This document shows positions 18,463 to 30,534 of a stretch of DNA of 64,000 nucleotides, piece by piece (the stretch's first letter is position 1; every line of letters begins with the position of its first letter). A program made the position numbers and the translations under genes. The notes under the pieces are model-generated. The model had not been told where the DNA came from and did no database searches. It worked only from the letters and a program-made list of their open reading frames with translations. Source of the DNA: an uncultured Pelagibacteraceae bacterium (lineage in GTDB: Bacteria; Pseudomonadota; Alphaproteobacteria; Pelagibacterales; Pelagibacteraceae); assembly GCA_902566365.1 (NCBI GenBank), contig CACFIH010000006.1:1-64000 (forward strand), in the 5' to 3' direction.

Positions 18463-19943
18463 TATTTGCTTACTACATTAAAGTTGTATGTATCGATTAA
18501 ATCACTTATTGAAACTTCAATAGTATTAATTAGTGGTTCTGGATAAAAACCGAAATATAAAGTTGGTATAGCTAAACAAGTGAGCGTGAAGGCCTCTGAT
18601 TTATTTAAATCAATCATTTTTTTTAACTCAGAATTTATTAGTTTTCCAAAAATAACTCTTTTATACAACCAAAGCATATATGCTGCTCCAATAATAACTC
18701 CTAAACTAGCTAATACTGCGACTAAAAAATTATCTTTAAAAGCAGCCATTAAAATTAAGAATTCACCAACAAATCCACTTGTTCCTGGTAATCCTAAAGC
18801 AGCTAAAGTAAATACCATAAATAAAATAGCATATTTGGGGATAATAGTAACAATACCTCCATAGGTTGCGATCAATCTAGAGTGCATTCGATCATAAACG
18901 ATACCAACACATAAAAATAAAGCTGCTGATACTAGACCGTGACTGATCATTTGAATTATACTTCCCTCTATACCTTGCTGTTGGATTGTAAATATTCCTA
19001 AAGTAACAAATCCCATATGGGCCACTGAAGAATATGCTATTAATTTTTTCATATCCTCCTGCATTAAAGCTATTAACGAAGTGAAAATGATTGCGATAAC
19101 ACTTAATATATAAATTAAAGGAGTAAAAATCTCTGAAGCGGAGGGAAATAATCCCAAAGAAAATCTTATAAATCCATAGCCTGCCATTTTAAGTAAAATA
19201 GCAGCTAACAACACCGATCCTGCTGTTGGAGCCTCAACGTGTGCATCTGGAAGCCAAGTATGGACTGGCCACATAGGAGTTTTAACAGCAAATGAACTAA
19301 AAAAAGCAAGCCATAAAAAATTTTGGTATTTTACATCTATGCCTAATTCATAAAGCTGAACAACATCTGTAGTACCTGTAATCCAATAAATTGAGATTAT
19401 CGCCACTAACATCAGAACCGAACCTAAAAGAGTGAACAAAAAAAATTTAAAAGCAGAGTAAACTCGCCTTGTACCACCCCAAATCCCAATGATTAAAAAC
19501 ATTGGTATTAATCCTGCCTCAAAAAATAAGTAAAAAACAACAAGATCTAGTGAACAAAAAACTCCTATCATGAAAGTTTCCATAACAAGGATAGCTATTA
19601 AAAATTCATTTAATCTTTTTGTTATTGAATTATTTACTGAAATTATGCATAGAGGTGTAATAAATGTTGTTAGAATTACAAAAAGTATTGATATTCCATC
19701 AACTCCTACTTTGTAATTAATTAAGCCTTTGATCCAAATTCTATCTTCAACAAATTGAAAAGCAGAAGTAGTTTGGTCAAATAAAATCCATAAATATATT
19801 GATAAAAAAAAGTTTACTAGAGATGTAAATAAGGCAACATATTTTGCAGTAATTTTATTTTCACTTTTACTTTTTGTAAAAAATAAAAAAAGTGCTCCAA
19901 TAGAAGGTAAAAGTATTAATGAGGAAAGAATTGGAAAATTCAT
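18462..19943 (-). CDS. nuoM: NADH-quinone oxidoreductase subunit M
   Basis: 493-residue antiporter-like subunit of complex I. FYLFFEAGLIPMFLIIGIWG contains the essential TM5 Glu. KTPMWPVHTWLPDAHVEAPT is the TM7 and loop motif, and MKKLIAYSSVAHMGFV is the TM8-9 motif. The membrane arm subunits N, M and L follow each other with one-base overlaps in the order L, M, N of transcription, as in most proteobacteria. Confidence 0.97.
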   Translation of the reverse strand: MNFPILSSLILLPSIGALFLFFTKSKSENKITAKYVALFTSLVNFFLSIYLWILFDQTTSAFQFVEDRIWIKGLINYKVGVDGISILFVILTTFITPLCIISVNNSITKRLNEFLIAILVMETFMIGVFCSLDLVVFYLFFEAGLIPMFLIIGIWGGTRRVYSAFKFFLFTLLGSVLMLVAIISIYWITGTTDVVQLYELGIDVKYQNFLWLAFFSSFAVKTPMWPVHTWLPDAHVEAPTAGSVLLAAILLKMAGYGFIRFSLGLFPSASEIFTPLIYILSVIAIIFTSLIALMQEDMKKLIAYSSVAHMGFVTLGIFTIQQQGIEGSIIQMISHGLVSAALFLCVGIVYDRMHSRLIATYGGIVTIIPKYAILFMVFTLAALGLPGTSGFVGEFLILMAAFKDNFLVAVLASLGVIIGAAYMLWLYKRVIFGKLINSELKKMIDLNKSEAFTLTCLAIPTLYFGFYPEPLINTIEVSISDLIDTYNFNVVSK

Positions 19944-21856
19944 TATTTAACAATTAAGAAGGTTAAAAAAGCAGAAAAACCAAGTAACATTACAAATGCA
20001 TATTGATAAATATAACCACTTTGGAATTTATTGGCTTTAATAGAAATTTTTTTAATTATCCCAGAAATACCATCTGGACCAAAGCCATCGATAACTTTAA
20101 TATCAAAAAACTTCCACAAAAATAATCCAAATTTTTTTGAAGACTTTACAAATAAAGTGTCATAAATTTCATCAAAATACCATTTATTTAATAAAAATTC
20201 ATATAATGGTTTATTAATATTCACTAGTTGAGTTGGGAAATTCTTGTTTTTTACAAACAAATAGTAAGCAAGCGGTATAGATAAAATTACTAATGTTGGA
20301 GTTAAAATTAAAAACCATAATGGTGGATGATCGTTGCTTAATGGTTCCAAAAAGAAAATTGATTCATCCCAAAAATTATTAATTCCTTCATAACCTATAA
20401 ATAAATCTTTAAAAATAAATCCAGCAAAAATCGCTCCGATAGATAATATTATTAAAGGTATTAACATAACTAGAGGAGACTCATGTGTCTCCTCAATCTT
20501 GAATTTCTTGTTGTTATATTGTCCATGAAAAGTTTTAAACATCAGTCTCCAGGAATAAATTGAAGTTAAAAAAGCGGTAAAAATACCTATTCCAGCTGCA
20601 TAATATCCAGTAGTACTCCCACTTAAATATGCAAATTCTATAATCGCATCTTTTGAATAAAAACCAGATAGCAAAGGAAATCCTGTTAATGCTAAGGTTC
20701 CAATTATCATTAAAACATAAGTGTAAGGCAATTTTCTCCATACTCCTCCCATATTATTTATATTTTGCTCATCTTTAAAAGCATGAATAACAGACCCTGA
20801 TCCTAGAAATAATAATGCCTTAAAAAATGCATGAGTAAATAAATGAAACATTGCAACATTATATGCGCCTACTCCAGCAGCAAAAAACATATAACCTAAT
20901 TGACTACACGTCGAATACGCTATGATTTTTTTTATATCTGTTTGAACTAAAGCTACGCTAGCTGCAAAAAAAGCGGTACTCATACCTACTACAGTGACAA
21001 TGTTTAAAGCTAACTCTGAATATTCATATATTGGTGAACATCTTACAACTAGAAAAACTCCAGCTGTAACCATAGTTGCTGCATGGATCAAGGCTGAAAC
21101 AGGTGTTGGACCTTCCATTGCATCTGGTAACCAGGTATGTAAAAAAATTTGAGCCGATTTACCCATAGCACCGATGAATAAAAGTATGCAAATTAAATCT
21201 ATTGCATTAATTTGAATACCTAAAAAATTTAGTTTTTCATCTACAACTGTTGGGATTTGATCGAAAACTTCTGTGTAGTTAACTGTGCCAAACAAATAAA
21301 ATATTAAAAATATACCTAAAGCAAAGCCAAAATCTCCTACTCTGTTTACAACAAATGCCTTGATCGCTGCTGCATTTGCAGTTTCCTTTTTAAACCAGAA
21401 ACCAATTAAAAAATACGAGCAAAGACCTACCCCCTCCCAACCAAAAAATAATTGAATAAAATTATCAGCCGTTACCAGCATTAACATAGCAAATGTAAAT
21501 AACGACAAGTAGGCCATAAATCTTGGTTTATGAGGATCATGTGACATGTATCCAATTGAATAGATGTGAACTAATGCTGAAACAACAGTTACGACTACTA
21601 ACATTACTGATGATAATGCATCAATTTTCATTGACCAATTTACCTCTAGTGATCCAGAATTAATCCATGTAGCAATTTTGATATTTTCCTCGTATTGATT
21701 AAAAATTACATCATAAAATACAATTGCAGAAAGAAGAGCTGATATAGATACTAATAAACTTGTAACTATCTCAGAATTTCTGTCACCTATAAATTTACCA
21801 AAAAATCCAGATATAATTGAAGCAATTAATGGTAATGCTAAAATTGAAATTTCCAT
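19943..21856 (-). CDS. nuoL: NADH-quinone oxidoreductase subunit L
   Basis: 637-residue distal proton-pumping subunit of complex I. FFGWEGVGLCSYFLIGFWF contains the TM5 Glu, and KSAQIFLHTWLPDAMEGPT contains the TM7 Lys and following loop. The C-terminal third (about residues 500-600) should form the long lateral helix and final membrane segment. It begins one base after nuoK and shares one base with nuoM. Confidence 0.97.
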   Translation of the reverse strand: MEISILALPLIASIISGFFGKFIGDRNSEIVTSLLVSISALLSAIVFYDVIFNQYEENIKIATWINSGSLEVNWSMKIDALSSVMLVVVTVVSALVHIYSIGYMSHDPHKPRFMAYLSLFTFAMLMLVTADNFIQLFFGWEGVGLCSYFLIGFWFKKETANAAAIKAFVVNRVGDFGFALGIFLIFYLFGTVNYTEVFDQIPTVVDEKLNFLGIQINAIDLICILLFIGAMGKSAQIFLHTWLPDAMEGPTPVSALIHAATMVTAGVFLVVRCSPIYEYSELALNIVTVVGMSTAFFAASVALVQTDIKKIIAYSTCSQLGYMFFAAGVGAYNVAMFHLFTHAFFKALLFLGSGSVIHAFKDEQNINNMGGVWRKLPYTYVLMIIGTLALTGFPLLSGFYSKDAIIEFAYLSGSTTGYYAAGIGIFTAFLTSIYSWRLMFKTFHGQYNNKKFKIEETHESPLVMLIPLIILSIGAIFAGFIFKDLFIGYEGINNFWDESIFFLEPLSNDHPPLWFLILTPTLVILSIPLAYYLFVKNKNFPTQLVNINKPLYEFLLNKWYFDEIYDTLFVKSSKKFGLFLWKFFDIKVIDGFGPDGISGIIKKISIKANKFQSGYIYQYAFVMLLGFSAFLTFLIVK

Positions 21857-21857
21857 T

Positions 21858-22169
21858 TTATCCTTTTAATTTATCTATCTCCTCAACTCTTATAGTTCCT
21901 GCATTTCTGTAATAGACTACTATTATAGCAAGACCAATTGCTGCCTCAGCAGCTGCTACAGTTAAAATAAATAATGTAAAAACTTGACCAGTTAAATCAC
22001 CAAGATAAATAGAAAAGGATACTAAATTGATGTTCACAGCTAATAATATCAGCTCAATACTCATCAAAATCACGATAATATTTTTTCTATTAAGAAAGAT
22101 ACCAATAACACCAATACTAAAGATAACTGCTCCTAAAGTAAGATAATGTCCTAAACCTATTTCAGTCAT
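21858..22169 (-). CDS. nuoK: NADH-quinone oxidoreductase subunit K
   Basis: 103-residue complex I membrane subunit with three transmembrane helices. The second helix carries the conserved Glu in [11 protein letters not shown] and the third has [11 protein letters not shown], both needed for proton transfer in known enzymes. It overlaps nuoJ by eight bases. Confidence 0.96.
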   Translation of the reverse strand: MTEIGLGHYLTLGAVIFSIGVIGIFLNRKNIIVILMSIELILLAVNINLVSFSIYLGDLTGQVFTLFILTVAAAEAAIGLAIIVVYYRNAGTIRVEEIDKLKG

Positions 22170-22797
22170 CTATCTTTACTCCTTTATTTGATTGAACTTC
22201 TAAAACTTCGATACCTTCAGACCTTTCTCTAGAAATTTGTTTCAAGTAACTTTGTGTTTTTAATCCTTCTCTTCGTCTAAAGGTAAGAACGATCGCACCA
22301 ATCATTGCAATTAATAATATCATTCCACTAATTTGAAAAATATGAATGTATTCAGTATACAAAACCTGGCCTAATGAGTGTGTATTACTTATTTCATTAG
22401 AAATTTGAGTAGTATTCGGATTAGACAATTCAGGTTTATATTTCCAACCACCTACAACAATAATTAATTCAAAAAAAATAATTGTGCTTATAATTAAACC
22501 GACTGGAATGTGGCTAGAAGAAGTTGACTCAGATTTAAACCATTGATTTTTTTGTTGGGCAACATTCAACATCATCACAACGAATAAGAACAAAACAGCT
22601 ACTGCACCAACATATACAATGAGCATTATCATTCCTAAAAACTCTGCACCAATCATTATAAAGAGACATGAAATACTAATAAAATCTAATATTAAAAAAA
22701 AAACTGAGTGTACGGTATTTTTCGAAACTGTAACCATGATGGCTGAAATAACTGCAATAATCGAAAAAACGTAAAAAAATATTGCATGAGCTACCAT
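22162..22797 (-). CDS. nuoJ: NADH-quinone oxidoreductase subunit J
   Basis: 211-residue membrane subunit with five predicted helices. The TM3 region [20 protein letters not shown] is the family signature around the pi-bulge helix. The C-terminal tail (about residues 170-211) is charged and cytoplasmic, longer than in E. coli. The gene starts four bases after nuoI and overlaps nuoK by eight. Confidence 0.96.
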   Translation of the reverse strand: MVAHAIFFYVFSIIAVISAIMVTVSKNTVHSVFFLILDFISISCLFIMIGAEFLGMIMLIVYVGAVAVLFLFVVMMLNVAQQKNQWFKSESTSSSHIPVGLIISTIIFFELIIVVGGWKYKPELSNPNTTQISNEISNTHSLGQVLYTEYIHIFQISGMILLIAMIGAIVLTFRRREGLKTQSYLKQISRERSEGIEVLEVQSNKGVKIDD

Positions 22798-22801
22798 AAA
22801 T

Positions 22802-23287
22802 TTACCTATAAGGATTGTCTGATTTTATATTCGCCGCTAAAATATTTTCCCATCTGTCACCATTATCTAGTAGTTTTTCTTTAGTATAATAAAGCTCTTC
22901 TCTTGTCTCTGTTGAAAATTCAAAATTTGGACCTTGAACTATTGCATCTACAGGGCATGACTCTTCACATAAACCACAATAAATACATTTCATCATATCA
23001 ATATCGTAACGCGTAGTTTTTCTGCTTCCATCAGATCTTTCAGCTGACTCGATTGTAATTGCTTGCGCCGGACAGACTGCTTCACACAACTTGCATGCTA
23101 TACATCTTTCCTCACCATTTGGATATCTTCTAAGTGCATGCTCTCCTCTAAATCTTGGGCTAATTTTTCCTTTTTCAAAAGGATAATTTATTGTTTTTTT
23201 TGTTTTAAACATTTCTCTTAAAGCAATTAGTAAGCCTGTTACAAAATCTACCATTAATATTGTTTTTAAAAATCTTGTAATTTTCAT
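22802..23287 (-). CDS. nuoI: NADH-quinone oxidoreductase subunit I
   Basis: 161-residue ferredoxin-like subunit holding clusters N6a and N6b. Two 4Fe-4S motifs are visible, [14 protein letters not shown] (about residues 61-74) and [14 protein letters not shown] (about 101-114). An amphipathic N-terminal helix attaches it to the membrane arm. It passes electrons from NuoG toward the terminal cluster in NuoB. Directly adjacent to nuoH. Confidence 0.97.
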   Translation of the reverse strand: MKITRFLKTILMVDFVTGLLIALREMFKTKKTINYPFEKGKISPRFRGEHALRRYPNGEERCIACKLCEAVCPAQAITIESAERSDGSRKTTRYDIDMMKCIYCGLCEESCPVDAIVQGPNFEFSTETREELYYTKEKLLDNGDRWENILAANIKSDNPYR

Positions 23288-24286
23288 TTAGAGTGAAGGT
23301 AAAAGGTTAAAATAAAATAAATAACTAGCAGTCAAAACAACATAGGTTAGAGAAAATGGAAGAAATATTTTCCAACCTAATCTCATTAATTGGTCATATC
23401 TATATCTTGGCACAACTGCTTTAACCAATGCAAATAAAATAAATAAAAGTAATATTTTTATAACTAACCAAATAGCTCCTGGAATCAAGTTAAATGGATA
23501 TAAATCAATAGGTGAAAGCCAACCTCCTAAAAATAAAATCGATCCTAAAGCACACATTAATAAAATATTTGCGTACTCTCCTAACCAGAACATTGCATAC
23601 ATCATACCAGAATATTCAGTTTGATATCCAGCAACCAATTCTGCTTCGGCTTCAGGTAAATCAAACGGTGGTCGATTTGTTTCTGCTAAAGCAGAAATAA
23701 AAAATATTACAAACATTGGAAACAATGGAATTATGAACCAGATATTTTCTTGAGCTAAAACGATATCACTTAAATTTAACGATCCTACACATAAAAGAAC
23801 ATTGATAATAATTATGCCAATTGAAACCTCATAAGAAACCATTTGCGCAGCAGATCTTATTGAACCTAAAAAAGGATATTTTGAATTAGACGCCCAACCC
23901 CCCATAATAATTCCATAAACTCCAAGAGATGAGACAGCAAAAATATAAAGAATTCCAACATTTATGTTAGCTAAAACCTGCTCTTCTCCGAAGGGTATAA
24001 CTGCCCATGCTATTAAAGCTAAAGTCATTGTAATGATAGGCGCTAAAATAAAAATAATCTTATTAGAACTTGCTGGAATTATTATTTCTTTAAAAATATA
24101 TTTTAATGCATCAGCTAATGATTGTAATAAACCAAATGGACCAACAACATTTGGACCCTGTCTTTTCTGAACAAAAGCCCAAACTCTTCTATCCAACCAA
24201 ACGATCATGGCAACAGAGACTAAAACTGGGACAAGAAGAAAGAGGATTTTGTAAACCTCTTCAAAAACTAAATTTATATATTCCAT
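23288..24286 (-). CDS. nuoH: NADH-quinone oxidoreductase subunit H
   Basis: 332-residue membrane subunit with eight helices that forms most of the quinone chamber. [18 protein letters not shown] is near residues 32-50, and the cytoplasmic loop contains [20 protein letters not shown], the conserved acidic stretch near the quinone site. No intergenic base separates it from nuoI; nuoG ends four bases before it. Confidence 0.97.
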   Translation of the reverse strand: MEYINLVFEEVYKILFLLVPVLVSVAMIVWLDRRVWAFVQKRQGPNVVGPFGLLQSLADALKYIFKEIIIPASSNKIIFILAPIITMTLALIAWAVIPFGEEQVLANINVGILYIFAVSSLGVYGIIMGGWASNSKYPFLGSIRSAAQMVSYEVSIGIIIINVLLCVGSLNLSDIVLAQENIWFIIPLFPMFVIFFISALAETNRPPFDLPEAEAELVAGYQTEYSGMMYAMFWLGEYANILLMCALGSILFLGGWLSPIDLYPFNLIPGAIWLVIKILLLFILFALVKAVVPRYRYDQLMRLGWKIFLPFSLTYVVLTASYLFYFNLLPSL

Positions 24287-24290
24287 TTAT

Positions 24291-26324
24291 TTACCCTTCG
24301 GTGCCAGTTCGTTTAACTTCTAATTTAGAATTATTACAATTCAACATTGTTTTTGATGATCGAGCAATTACATTAGAAAAATAATAATCCTTGTAAGTTA
24401 TTTTAAGGATTTCGTCCTCAAAATCACTTATGTCTACTTTGCTGTTAGATTGGCTTTCTTGTTTTTCTTTTTTTAAATTTATATAGTTGAACATACTGCT
24501 CTCTAACTCATTTTTATCTTTAAAAAGTTTTCTGTTACTTATAAATTCGGCAAGATTATTTATAATTTCCCAATCCTCTTTAGCATCTCCTGGTGGATAT
24601 GATGCTTTATAAGCTTTTTGTACTTTGCCCTCTAAATTGGTATAATGACCTGATTGCTCTGTGTAAGCTGCTCCTGGTAAAATAATATCTGCTAGTTCTG
24701 CACCATTATCCCCATGGCTTCCTACATATATTATAAACTCATTTTTTTTACTAAACTTTAAATTATCTTGACCCATTAAAAAAACTAAATCAAATTTATG
24801 TTCATTCAAATTCTTTATTAATTCATTTTTTTTATCAATTATATCAAGATCTAAACTTCCAACAGTAGCTGCATCAGTAGGTAAAAAATTTAATGGACTC
24901 CAATCATCAGTAAATTTATTATTGCTCAATAAAAAATTTTTAAAAGAGTTAAATAAAAATTGAGCTGATTTAGATTTCAAAAATGATTCTCCAAATATAA
25001 TCATTGGTTTTTGAGCTTCAATAATGTGTTTTGTAAGTTCATTTTTATTTTCAAAAATATCTTTGATTGTTTGGGTGTTTCCATTTAGGCTTTGATAAGG
25101 ATAAGTCAAATCACCAACGTCATTTAAAGAAACAATTTTGACTTTATTATTAAGGTAAGCCTTACGAATTCTTGCATTTAACATGGTAGCTTCAAATCTT
25201 GGATTAGTCCCAATCAACAAAATTAAATCTGACTCTTCGACACCATTAATCGTTGAATTGAATAAATAATTTTCTCTTTTAGAACTATCCATATAAATCT
25301 CAGATGACCTAGACTCATAATTTCTTGTATCTATAGTTCTTTCTAAAAATTCTTTAAATATGTAGCTAGCCTCCATATTTATTAAGTCGCCTACAAATCC
25401 AGCTATTTTTTCTTTATCAGTATTTTGTATTTTTGATTTTATAATTTTAAAAACTTCATTCCATGAGGCTTTTTCAAATTTATTATTATATTTAATATAC
25501 GGTGTATCTAGTCTTTGACTTAATAAACCATCACAAGCATATCTTGTTTTATCAGATATCCATTCTTCATTTATATCTTCATTGATTATTGGTAGTACTC
25601 TTTTTACCTCCCAGTCATATGTGTCTACTCTAATATTTGATCCCACAGCATCCATTACATCAACGGTTTCTGTTTTTTTTAACTCCCAAGGTCTTGCTTC
25701 AAATACATAGGGCTTTGAAGTAAGAGCGCCTACAGGACAAAGATCTATTACATTACCTGATAATTCTGATTGTATTGATTTTTCTAAGTATGTAGTTATT
25801 TGCATATCTTCACCTCTACCTATTGCACCTAATTCAGGCACACCAGCAATTTCTGTCGCAAATCTAATACATCTAGTGCAATGAATACATCTGGTCATTT
25901 GGGTCTTAATCAGCGGACCCATGTTTTTATCAGGAACTGATCTTTTATTTTCTTTAAATCTAGATTTATCGATACCATAGAACATTGACTGATCTTGAAG
26001 ATCACATTCACCACCTTGGTCACAAACAGGACAATCTAAAGGATGATTGGCTAATAAAAATTCCATTACACCTTTTCTAGATTTTTCTATTTTAGGAGTA
26101 TTTGTTTTTATAACCATTCCCTCAGCCGCCGGCATAGCACAAGAAGCTATAGGTTTTGGAGATTTTTCCATCTCTACAAGACACATTCTACAATTTCCAG
26201 CAATTGATAATTTTTCATGGTAGCAAAATCTTGGAATTTCTACTCCAGCTTTCTCGCATGCTTGTAGAACAGTTAAGCCCTCTTCCACTTCAACTTCTAT
26301 ATCATTTACCTTTAATTTAAGCAT
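24291..26324 (-). CDS. nuoG: NADH-quinone oxidoreductase subunit G
   Basis: 677-residue iron-sulfur subunit of the NADH arm. The N-terminal 2Fe-2S site is around [15 protein letters not shown]. The His-ligated cluster lies in [17 protein letters not shown], and a 4Fe-4S motif is [10 protein letters not shown]. The rest is a molybdopterin oxidoreductase-like domain without cofactor function. The length matches alphaproteobacterial and mitochondrial 75-kDa subunits rather than the 908 residues of E. coli. Overlaps nuoF by eight bases. Confidence 0.97.
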   Translation of the reverse strand: MLKLKVNDIEVEVEEGLTVLQACEKAGVEIPRFCYHEKLSIAGNCRMCLVEMEKSPKPIASCAMPAAEGMVIKTNTPKIEKSRKGVMEFLLANHPLDCPVCDQGGECDLQDQSMFYGIDKSRFKENKRSVPDKNMGPLIKTQMTRCIHCTRCIRFATEIAGVPELGAIGRGEDMQITTYLEKSIQSELSGNVIDLCPVGALTSKPYVFEARPWELKKTETVDVMDAVGSNIRVDTYDWEVKRVLPIINEDINEEWISDKTRYACDGLLSQRLDTPYIKYNNKFEKASWNEVFKIIKSKIQNTDKEKIAGFVGDLINMEASYIFKEFLERTIDTRNYESRSSEIYMDSSKRENYLFNSTINGVEESDLILLIGTNPRFEATMLNARIRKAYLNNKVKIVSLNDVGDLTYPYQSLNGNTQTIKDIFENKNELTKHIIEAQKPMIIFGESFLKSKSAQFLFNSFKNFLLSNNKFTDDWSPLNFLPTDAATVGSLDLDIIDKKNELIKNLNEHKFDLVFLMGQDNLKFSKKNEFIIYVGSHGDNGAELADIILPGAAYTEQSGHYTNLEGKVQKAYKASYPPGDAKEDWEIINNLAEFISNRKLFKDKNELESSMFNYINLKKEKQESQSNSKVDISDFEDEILKITYKDYYFSNVIARSSKTMLNCNNSKLEVKRTGTEG

Positions 26325-27645
26325 TCTTATCTAATAAGTGCTGATCCACCAAGTAAGGAATATTTTGAGTTTCTTTTACTATTGGATCAAAATTATTTCT
26401 TTTTTTAATTTCATCTTTAAAATGTCTTAATAAACCTTGAACAGGCCAGGATGATCCCTCACCAAATGCACATATTGTGTGACCTTCAATTTGTTTAGTT
26501 ACGTCACCTAACATCTCAATTTCATCTTTTGATGCCTCACCTTTTGCCATTCTCTCAAGCATTCTCCACATCCACCCTGAACCTTCTCTACAAGGTGTAC
26601 ATTGACCACAGCTTTCATGCTTATAAAATCTAGCAATTCTTGCCATACATTTGATTATGTCTTGATCTTTATTTATTACAACCACCCCTGCTGTACCCAA
26701 CCCACTTTTTTCTGCAACTAAAGAGTCAAAATCCATAGTTAGTGTTTCACACTTTTCTTTGGGAATAAGTGGCATTGAGGATCCCCCAGGTATGACAGCT
26801 TGTAAATTATTCCAACCACCTATGACACCTCCTGCATGAACTTCTATTAATTCTTTCAGAGGTATGTTCATTTCCTCTTCAACATTACATGGATTATTTA
26901 CATTTCCAGAAATACAAAATATTTTAGTTCCAGTATTTTTTTCTCTACCCAAAGAAGCAAACCATTTACCACCTCTTCTAAGAATTGTTGGAACTACAGC
27001 TATGGTCTCAACATTGTTAATTATTGTTGGACATCCATACAAACCAATTAATGCTGGGAAAGGTGGTTTTAATCTTGGCTGACCTTTATTACCTTCAATG
27101 CTCTCAAGTAATGCTGTCTCTTCTCCACAAATATAAGCTCCTGCACCATAATGTATATAAATATCTAAATCCCATCCTGTTCCGGATGCATTTTTTCCAA
27201 TTAATTTTTTTTCATAAGCTTCGTCAATTGCAGCTTGGAGTTTTTGTCCATCAACAAAATATTCACCTCTTATATAAATATAACAAACATGTGCTTGAAT
27301 TGCATACGAAGCTATTAAACAACCCTCAATGAGTTTATGTGGTTCAAACCTTAAGATATCTCTATCTTTACATGTACCTGGCTCTGACTCATCACCATTA
27401 ATAACAAGGTAGTGAGGTCTAGATCCAACTTCTTTTGGTGCAAATGACCACTTAAGACCTGTAGGAAAACCTGCTCCACCTCTTCCTCTTAATTGAGAGT
27501 CTTTGATTTCATTTATGATCCATTCTCTACCTTTTTCAGTAATTTCTTTTGTATTTACCCAATCACCTCTTTTTTGAGCTGAAGTTAAATCTGAACCCAA
27601 ATCGTTATATAAATTTTGAAAAATTCTATCTTGATCCTTAAGCAT
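26317..27645 (-). CDS. nuoF: NADH-quinone oxidoreductase subunit F
   Basis: 442-residue subunit that binds NADH, FMN and cluster N3. [14 protein letters not shown] (about 53-66) is the FMN/NADH glycine-rich region, [19 protein letters not shown] is the second nucleotide motif, and [12 protein letters not shown] carries three of the four cluster Cys residues, with the fourth in HTICAFG. It overlaps nuoE and nuoG by eight bases each. Confidence 0.97.
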   Translation of the reverse strand: MLKDQDRIFQNLYNDLGSDLTSAQKRGDWVNTKEITEKGREWIINEIKDSQLRGRGGAGFPTGLKWSFAPKEVGSRPHYLVINGDESEPGTCKDRDILRFEPHKLIEGCLIASYAIQAHVCYIYIRGEYFVDGQKLQAAIDEAYEKKLIGKNASGTGWDLDIYIHYGAGAYICGEETALLESIEGNKGQPRLKPPFPALIGLYGCPTIINNVETIAVVPTILRRGGKWFASLGREKNTGTKIFCISGNVNNPCNVEEEMNIPLKELIEVHAGGVIGGWNNLQAVIPGGSSMPLIPKEKCETLTMDFDSLVAEKSGLGTAGVVVINKDQDIIKCMARIARFYKHESCGQCTPCREGSGWMWRMLERMAKGEASKDEIEMLGDVTKQIEGHTICAFGEGSSWPVQGLLRHFKDEIKKRNNFDPIVKETQNIPYLVDQHLLDKNA

Positions 27646-28246
27646 TTTTTAATTCCATTAATGTTTTTCTTCCATTTTCTGGTTCATTGTTTATGCGTCC
27701 TCTGTACGAACCTGGTTTTGGTATTTCATCTTTTAAAATTTTATCTAAAATTTCTAAAGTTTTTTCTTTGTCTAAATCTTCATAATAATCATCATTAATT
27801 TGCATCATTGGAGCAGTGACGCAAGCACCTAAGCACTCTACTTCTGTCCATGAACAATTTTTATCTTGTAATAATTCAGTCTCATTTTCAGAAATTTTTT
27901 CTTTACAGGCCTCAACTAATTTACCAGCTCCCCTTATCATACAAGGTGTTGTAGTGCAAACTTGAATAAAATATTTTCCAACTGGTGACAAATTAAACAT
28001 ACTATAAAAAGTCGCTACTTCATAAACTTTTATGTAAGGCATATCTAAAAGTTTGGCTATATATTTCATTGCAACTAAAGGTATCCAATTATTATTTTGT
28101 TTTTGGGCTAAATATAACAATGCCATGACTGCACTTTTTTGTTTTCCTTTAGGGTATTTTGAAATAATTTTATTTGCTTCTTCTAAAGAAGATGAATTAA
28201 ATTCAAAGTTTTCTGGTTGATCTTTGGCTGGTCTCTTTAAACTCAT
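27638..28246 (-). CDS. nuoE: NADH-quinone oxidoreductase subunit E
   Basis: 202-residue thioredoxin-like subunit with the 2Fe-2S cluster N1a. Ligand segments are [13 protein letters not shown] and [14 protein letters not shown]. The N-terminal [18 protein letters not shown] is typical. The C-terminal 35 residues beyond the fold are Lys- and Glu-rich. The start overlaps the nuoD stop by four bases. Confidence 0.96.
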   Translation of the reverse strand: MSLKRPAKDQPENFEFNSSSLEEANKIISKYPKGKQKSAVMALLYLAQKQNNNWIPLVAMKYIAKLLDMPYIKVYEVATFYSMFNLSPVGKYFIQVCTTTPCMIRGAGKLVEACKEKISENETELLQDKNCSWTEVECLGACVTAPMMQINDDYYEDLDKEKTLEILDKILKDEIPKPGSYRGRINNEPENGRKTLMELKNA

Positions 28247-29418
28247 CTATCAACCTCACCAAAAACTATATCTAAAGAACCGAGCACCGCAGGAACATCA
28301 GCCAACATATGTCCTTTAATTAAATAATCCATTGATTGTAAATGTGAAAATCCAGGCGCTCTAATTTTACATTTATAAGGTTTGCTTGATCCATCTGATA
28401 TTAAATAAACTCCAAATTCTCCTTTAGGTGCTTCAACTGCTGTATAAATTTCATCTTTAGGTACTCGATATCCTTCAGTAAACAATTTAAAGTGATGTAT
28501 TAAGGCCTCCATTGATTGTTTAATATCTTTTTTTGATGGAGGTGTTATTTTTCCATCAAATGTTTTTATTGGACCTTTTTCCATTTTTGATAAGCATTGT
28601 TTAATTATTTTGATACTTTCTTTCATTTCTTCAATCCTACATAAATATCTATCATAACAATCACCATTTTTTCCCACAGGGATTTTAAATTCTAGTTGAT
28701 CATAACAGTCATATGGTTGTGATTTTCTTAGATCCCATGGAACTCCAGAGCCTCTTATCATTACACCACTAAAAGAATAATCGAGAGCATCTTCTTTTGT
28801 AACAACACCAATATCAACATTTCTTTGTTTGAATATTCTATTATCAGTCAACAAGTTTTCTAGATCATTAATTATTTTGGGAAAATTTTCACAGAATTTT
28901 GCAATATCTGTCTCCAAACCTGCTGGTAAATCTTGATGTACACCACCTGCTCTAAAATAATTTGCATGCAATCTTGATCCAGATGCTCTTTCATAAAAAG
29001 TCATTAAAGTTTCTCTTTCCTCAAAACCCCATAAAGATGGCGTTAGAGCTCCAACATCTAATGCTTGTGTTGTAACATTTAAAATATGACTTAAAATTCG
29101 ACCAATTTCACAAAACATCACCCTTATAAATTGAGCTCTAATGGGAACATCAATATCTAAAATTTTTTCTATAGCAAGCGCGAAAGCATGCTCTTGATTC
29201 ATCGGTGCAACATAATCTAGACGGTCAAAATATGGGACTGCTTGCATGTAGGTTTTATTTTCTATTAATTTTTCAGTACCACGGTGCAATAAACCAATAT
29301 GTGGATCTGCTTTTTCAACAACTTCACCATCTAATTCTAATATAAGTCTAAGAACTCCATGAGCTGCTGGATGTTGAGGACCAAAATTTAAATTAAGGTT
29401 TTTAGTTTTTTTTGTCAT
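28243..29418 (-). CDS. nuoD: NADH-quinone oxidoreductase subunit D
   Basis: The 49-kDa-type subunit that forms the quinone-binding pocket with Nuo[16 protein letters not shown] begins about 10 residues after the chosen start, [14 protein letters not shown] and the C-terminal [12 protein letters not shown] are invariant. An upstream in-frame ATG at 29469 would add 17 residues that lie entirely within nuoC and have no family match, so the ATG at 29418 is preferred. With this start the overlap with nuoC is 17 bases. NuoC and NuoD are separate, not fused. Confidence 0.95.
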   Translation of the reverse strand: MTKKTKNLNLNFGPQHPAAHGVLRLILELDGEVVEKADPHIGLLHRGTEKLIENKTYMQAVPYFDRLDYVAPMNQEHAFALAIEKILDIDVPIRAQFIRVMFCEIGRILSHILNVTTQALDVGALTPSLWGFEERETLMTFYERASGSRLHANYFRAGGVHQDLPAGLETDIAKFCENFPKIINDLENLLTDNRIFKQRNVDIGVVTKEDALDYSFSGVMIRGSGVPWDLRKSQPYDCYDQLEFKIPVGKNGDCYDRYLCRIEEMKESIKIIKQCLSKMEKGPIKTFDGKITPPSKKDIKQSMEALIHHFKLFTEGYRVPKDEIYTAVEAPKGEFGVYLISDGSSKPYKCKIRAPGFSHLQSMDYLIKGHMLADVPAVLGSLDIVFGEVDR

Positions 29419-30007
29419 TATTGCCTGATAGTTCTTTAATGTATTTTGTGCCCTCCCAAGGACTCTCATAATCGAAATTTCTATAATTTTGCTCTAGTTT
29501 TACAGGTTCATTAATTACTTTTTTTTGATCTTCGCTATATCTTACTTCGGTATGACCAGTTAAAGGAAAGTCTTTTCTCAAAGGATGTCCTTCAAAACCA
29601 TAATCTGTTAGAATTCTTCTTAAGTCGGGATGATTTTTAAAATTAACTCCGTACATGTCAAAAACTTCTCTTTCCATCCAGTTAGCAGATGGAAAAATTG
29701 AGGTTAATGATGAAATAACCTCATTTTCACTTATATTGTAGCTTAAGATCATTCTTTGATTAAATTCATGACTAAGGAATAAATATACAATTTTAAATCT
29801 TTTAGATCTCTCTGGATAATCAACTACTGTAATATCTATTAGTTGTCTAAATTTTGTATCTTTATTAGTTTTAGTAAATAGAACAAAATCAATTAAATCC
29901 TCACCATCTATCTCAATATAAATTTGATTATGTTTAATCTCAGAAGAGTTAATTTTAGTACCAAGTTCTGAATTAATCTTTTTTTCTAAATCAAATAAAT
30001 TATTCAT
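29402..30007 (-). CDS. nuoC: NADH-quinone oxidoreductase subunit C
   Basis: 201-residue 30-kDa-type subunit that links the hydrophilic arm to the quinone module. [17 protein letters not shown] and [23 protein letters not shown] are the family signature. One base separates it from nuoB. Length is normal for the unfused form. Confidence 0.96.
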   Translation of the reverse strand: MNNLFDLEKKINSELGTKINSSEIKHNQIYIEIDGEDLIDFVLFTKTNKDTKFRQLIDITVVDYPERSKRFKIVYLFLSHEFNQRMILSYNISENEVISSLTSIFPSANWMEREVFDMYGVNFKNHPDLRRILTDYGFEGHPLRKDFPLTGHTEVRYSEDQKKVINEPVKLEQNYRNFDYESPWEGTKYIKELSGNNDKKN

Positions 30008-30008
30008 A

Positions 30009-30524
30009 TTATCGACTTATAGATCCTTTATTTCTTATTTTTTTTTGTAGCTGCATAATTCCATATAATAAAGCCTCTGCAGAAGGTGGACATCCTGGAA
30101 CATAAATATCAACTGGAACAATACGATCACAACCTCTTACAACAGAATATGAGTAATGGTAATAGCCTCCGCCATTAGCACAACTGCCCATCGATATAAC
30201 ATATCTAGGTTCTGGCATTTGATCATACACTTTTCTTAAAGCTGGTGCCATTTTATTTGTTAAAGTTCCAGCAACAATCATTACGTCTGATTGTCTTGGA
30301 GATCCTCTTGGAGCAGCACCAAATCTTTCTAAATCATATCTTGGCATAGCTGTTTGCATCATTTCAACAGCACAACAAGCTAAACCAAAAGTCATCCAAT
30401 GTAATGAACCTGATCTTGACCAATTTATTAAATTGTCTAATGAAGTTGTTATAAAACCTTTTTCACTAAAGTCTTTAGCTAACTGTTTAAACTCTTCTGG
30501 CACTTGATCTATCTTATTATTCAT
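30009..30524 (-). CDS. nuoB: NADH-quinone oxidoreductase subunit B
   Basis: 171-residue subunit carrying N2, the last cluster before quinone. Ligands are in [11 protein letters not shown] (adjacent Cys pair), [12 protein letters not shown] and [31 protein letters not shown] is also conserved. Ten bases separate it from nuoA. Confidence 0.97.
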   Translation of the reverse strand: MNNKIDQVPEEFKQLAKDFSEKGFITTSLDNLINWSRSGSLHWMTFGLACCAVEMMQTAMPRYDLERFGAAPRGSPRQSDVMIVAGTLTNKMAPALRKVYDQMPEPRYVISMGSCANGGGYYHYSYSVVRGCDRIVPVDIYVPGCPPSAEALLYGIMQLQKKIRNKGSISR

Positions 30525-30534
30525 TTGAAAAATT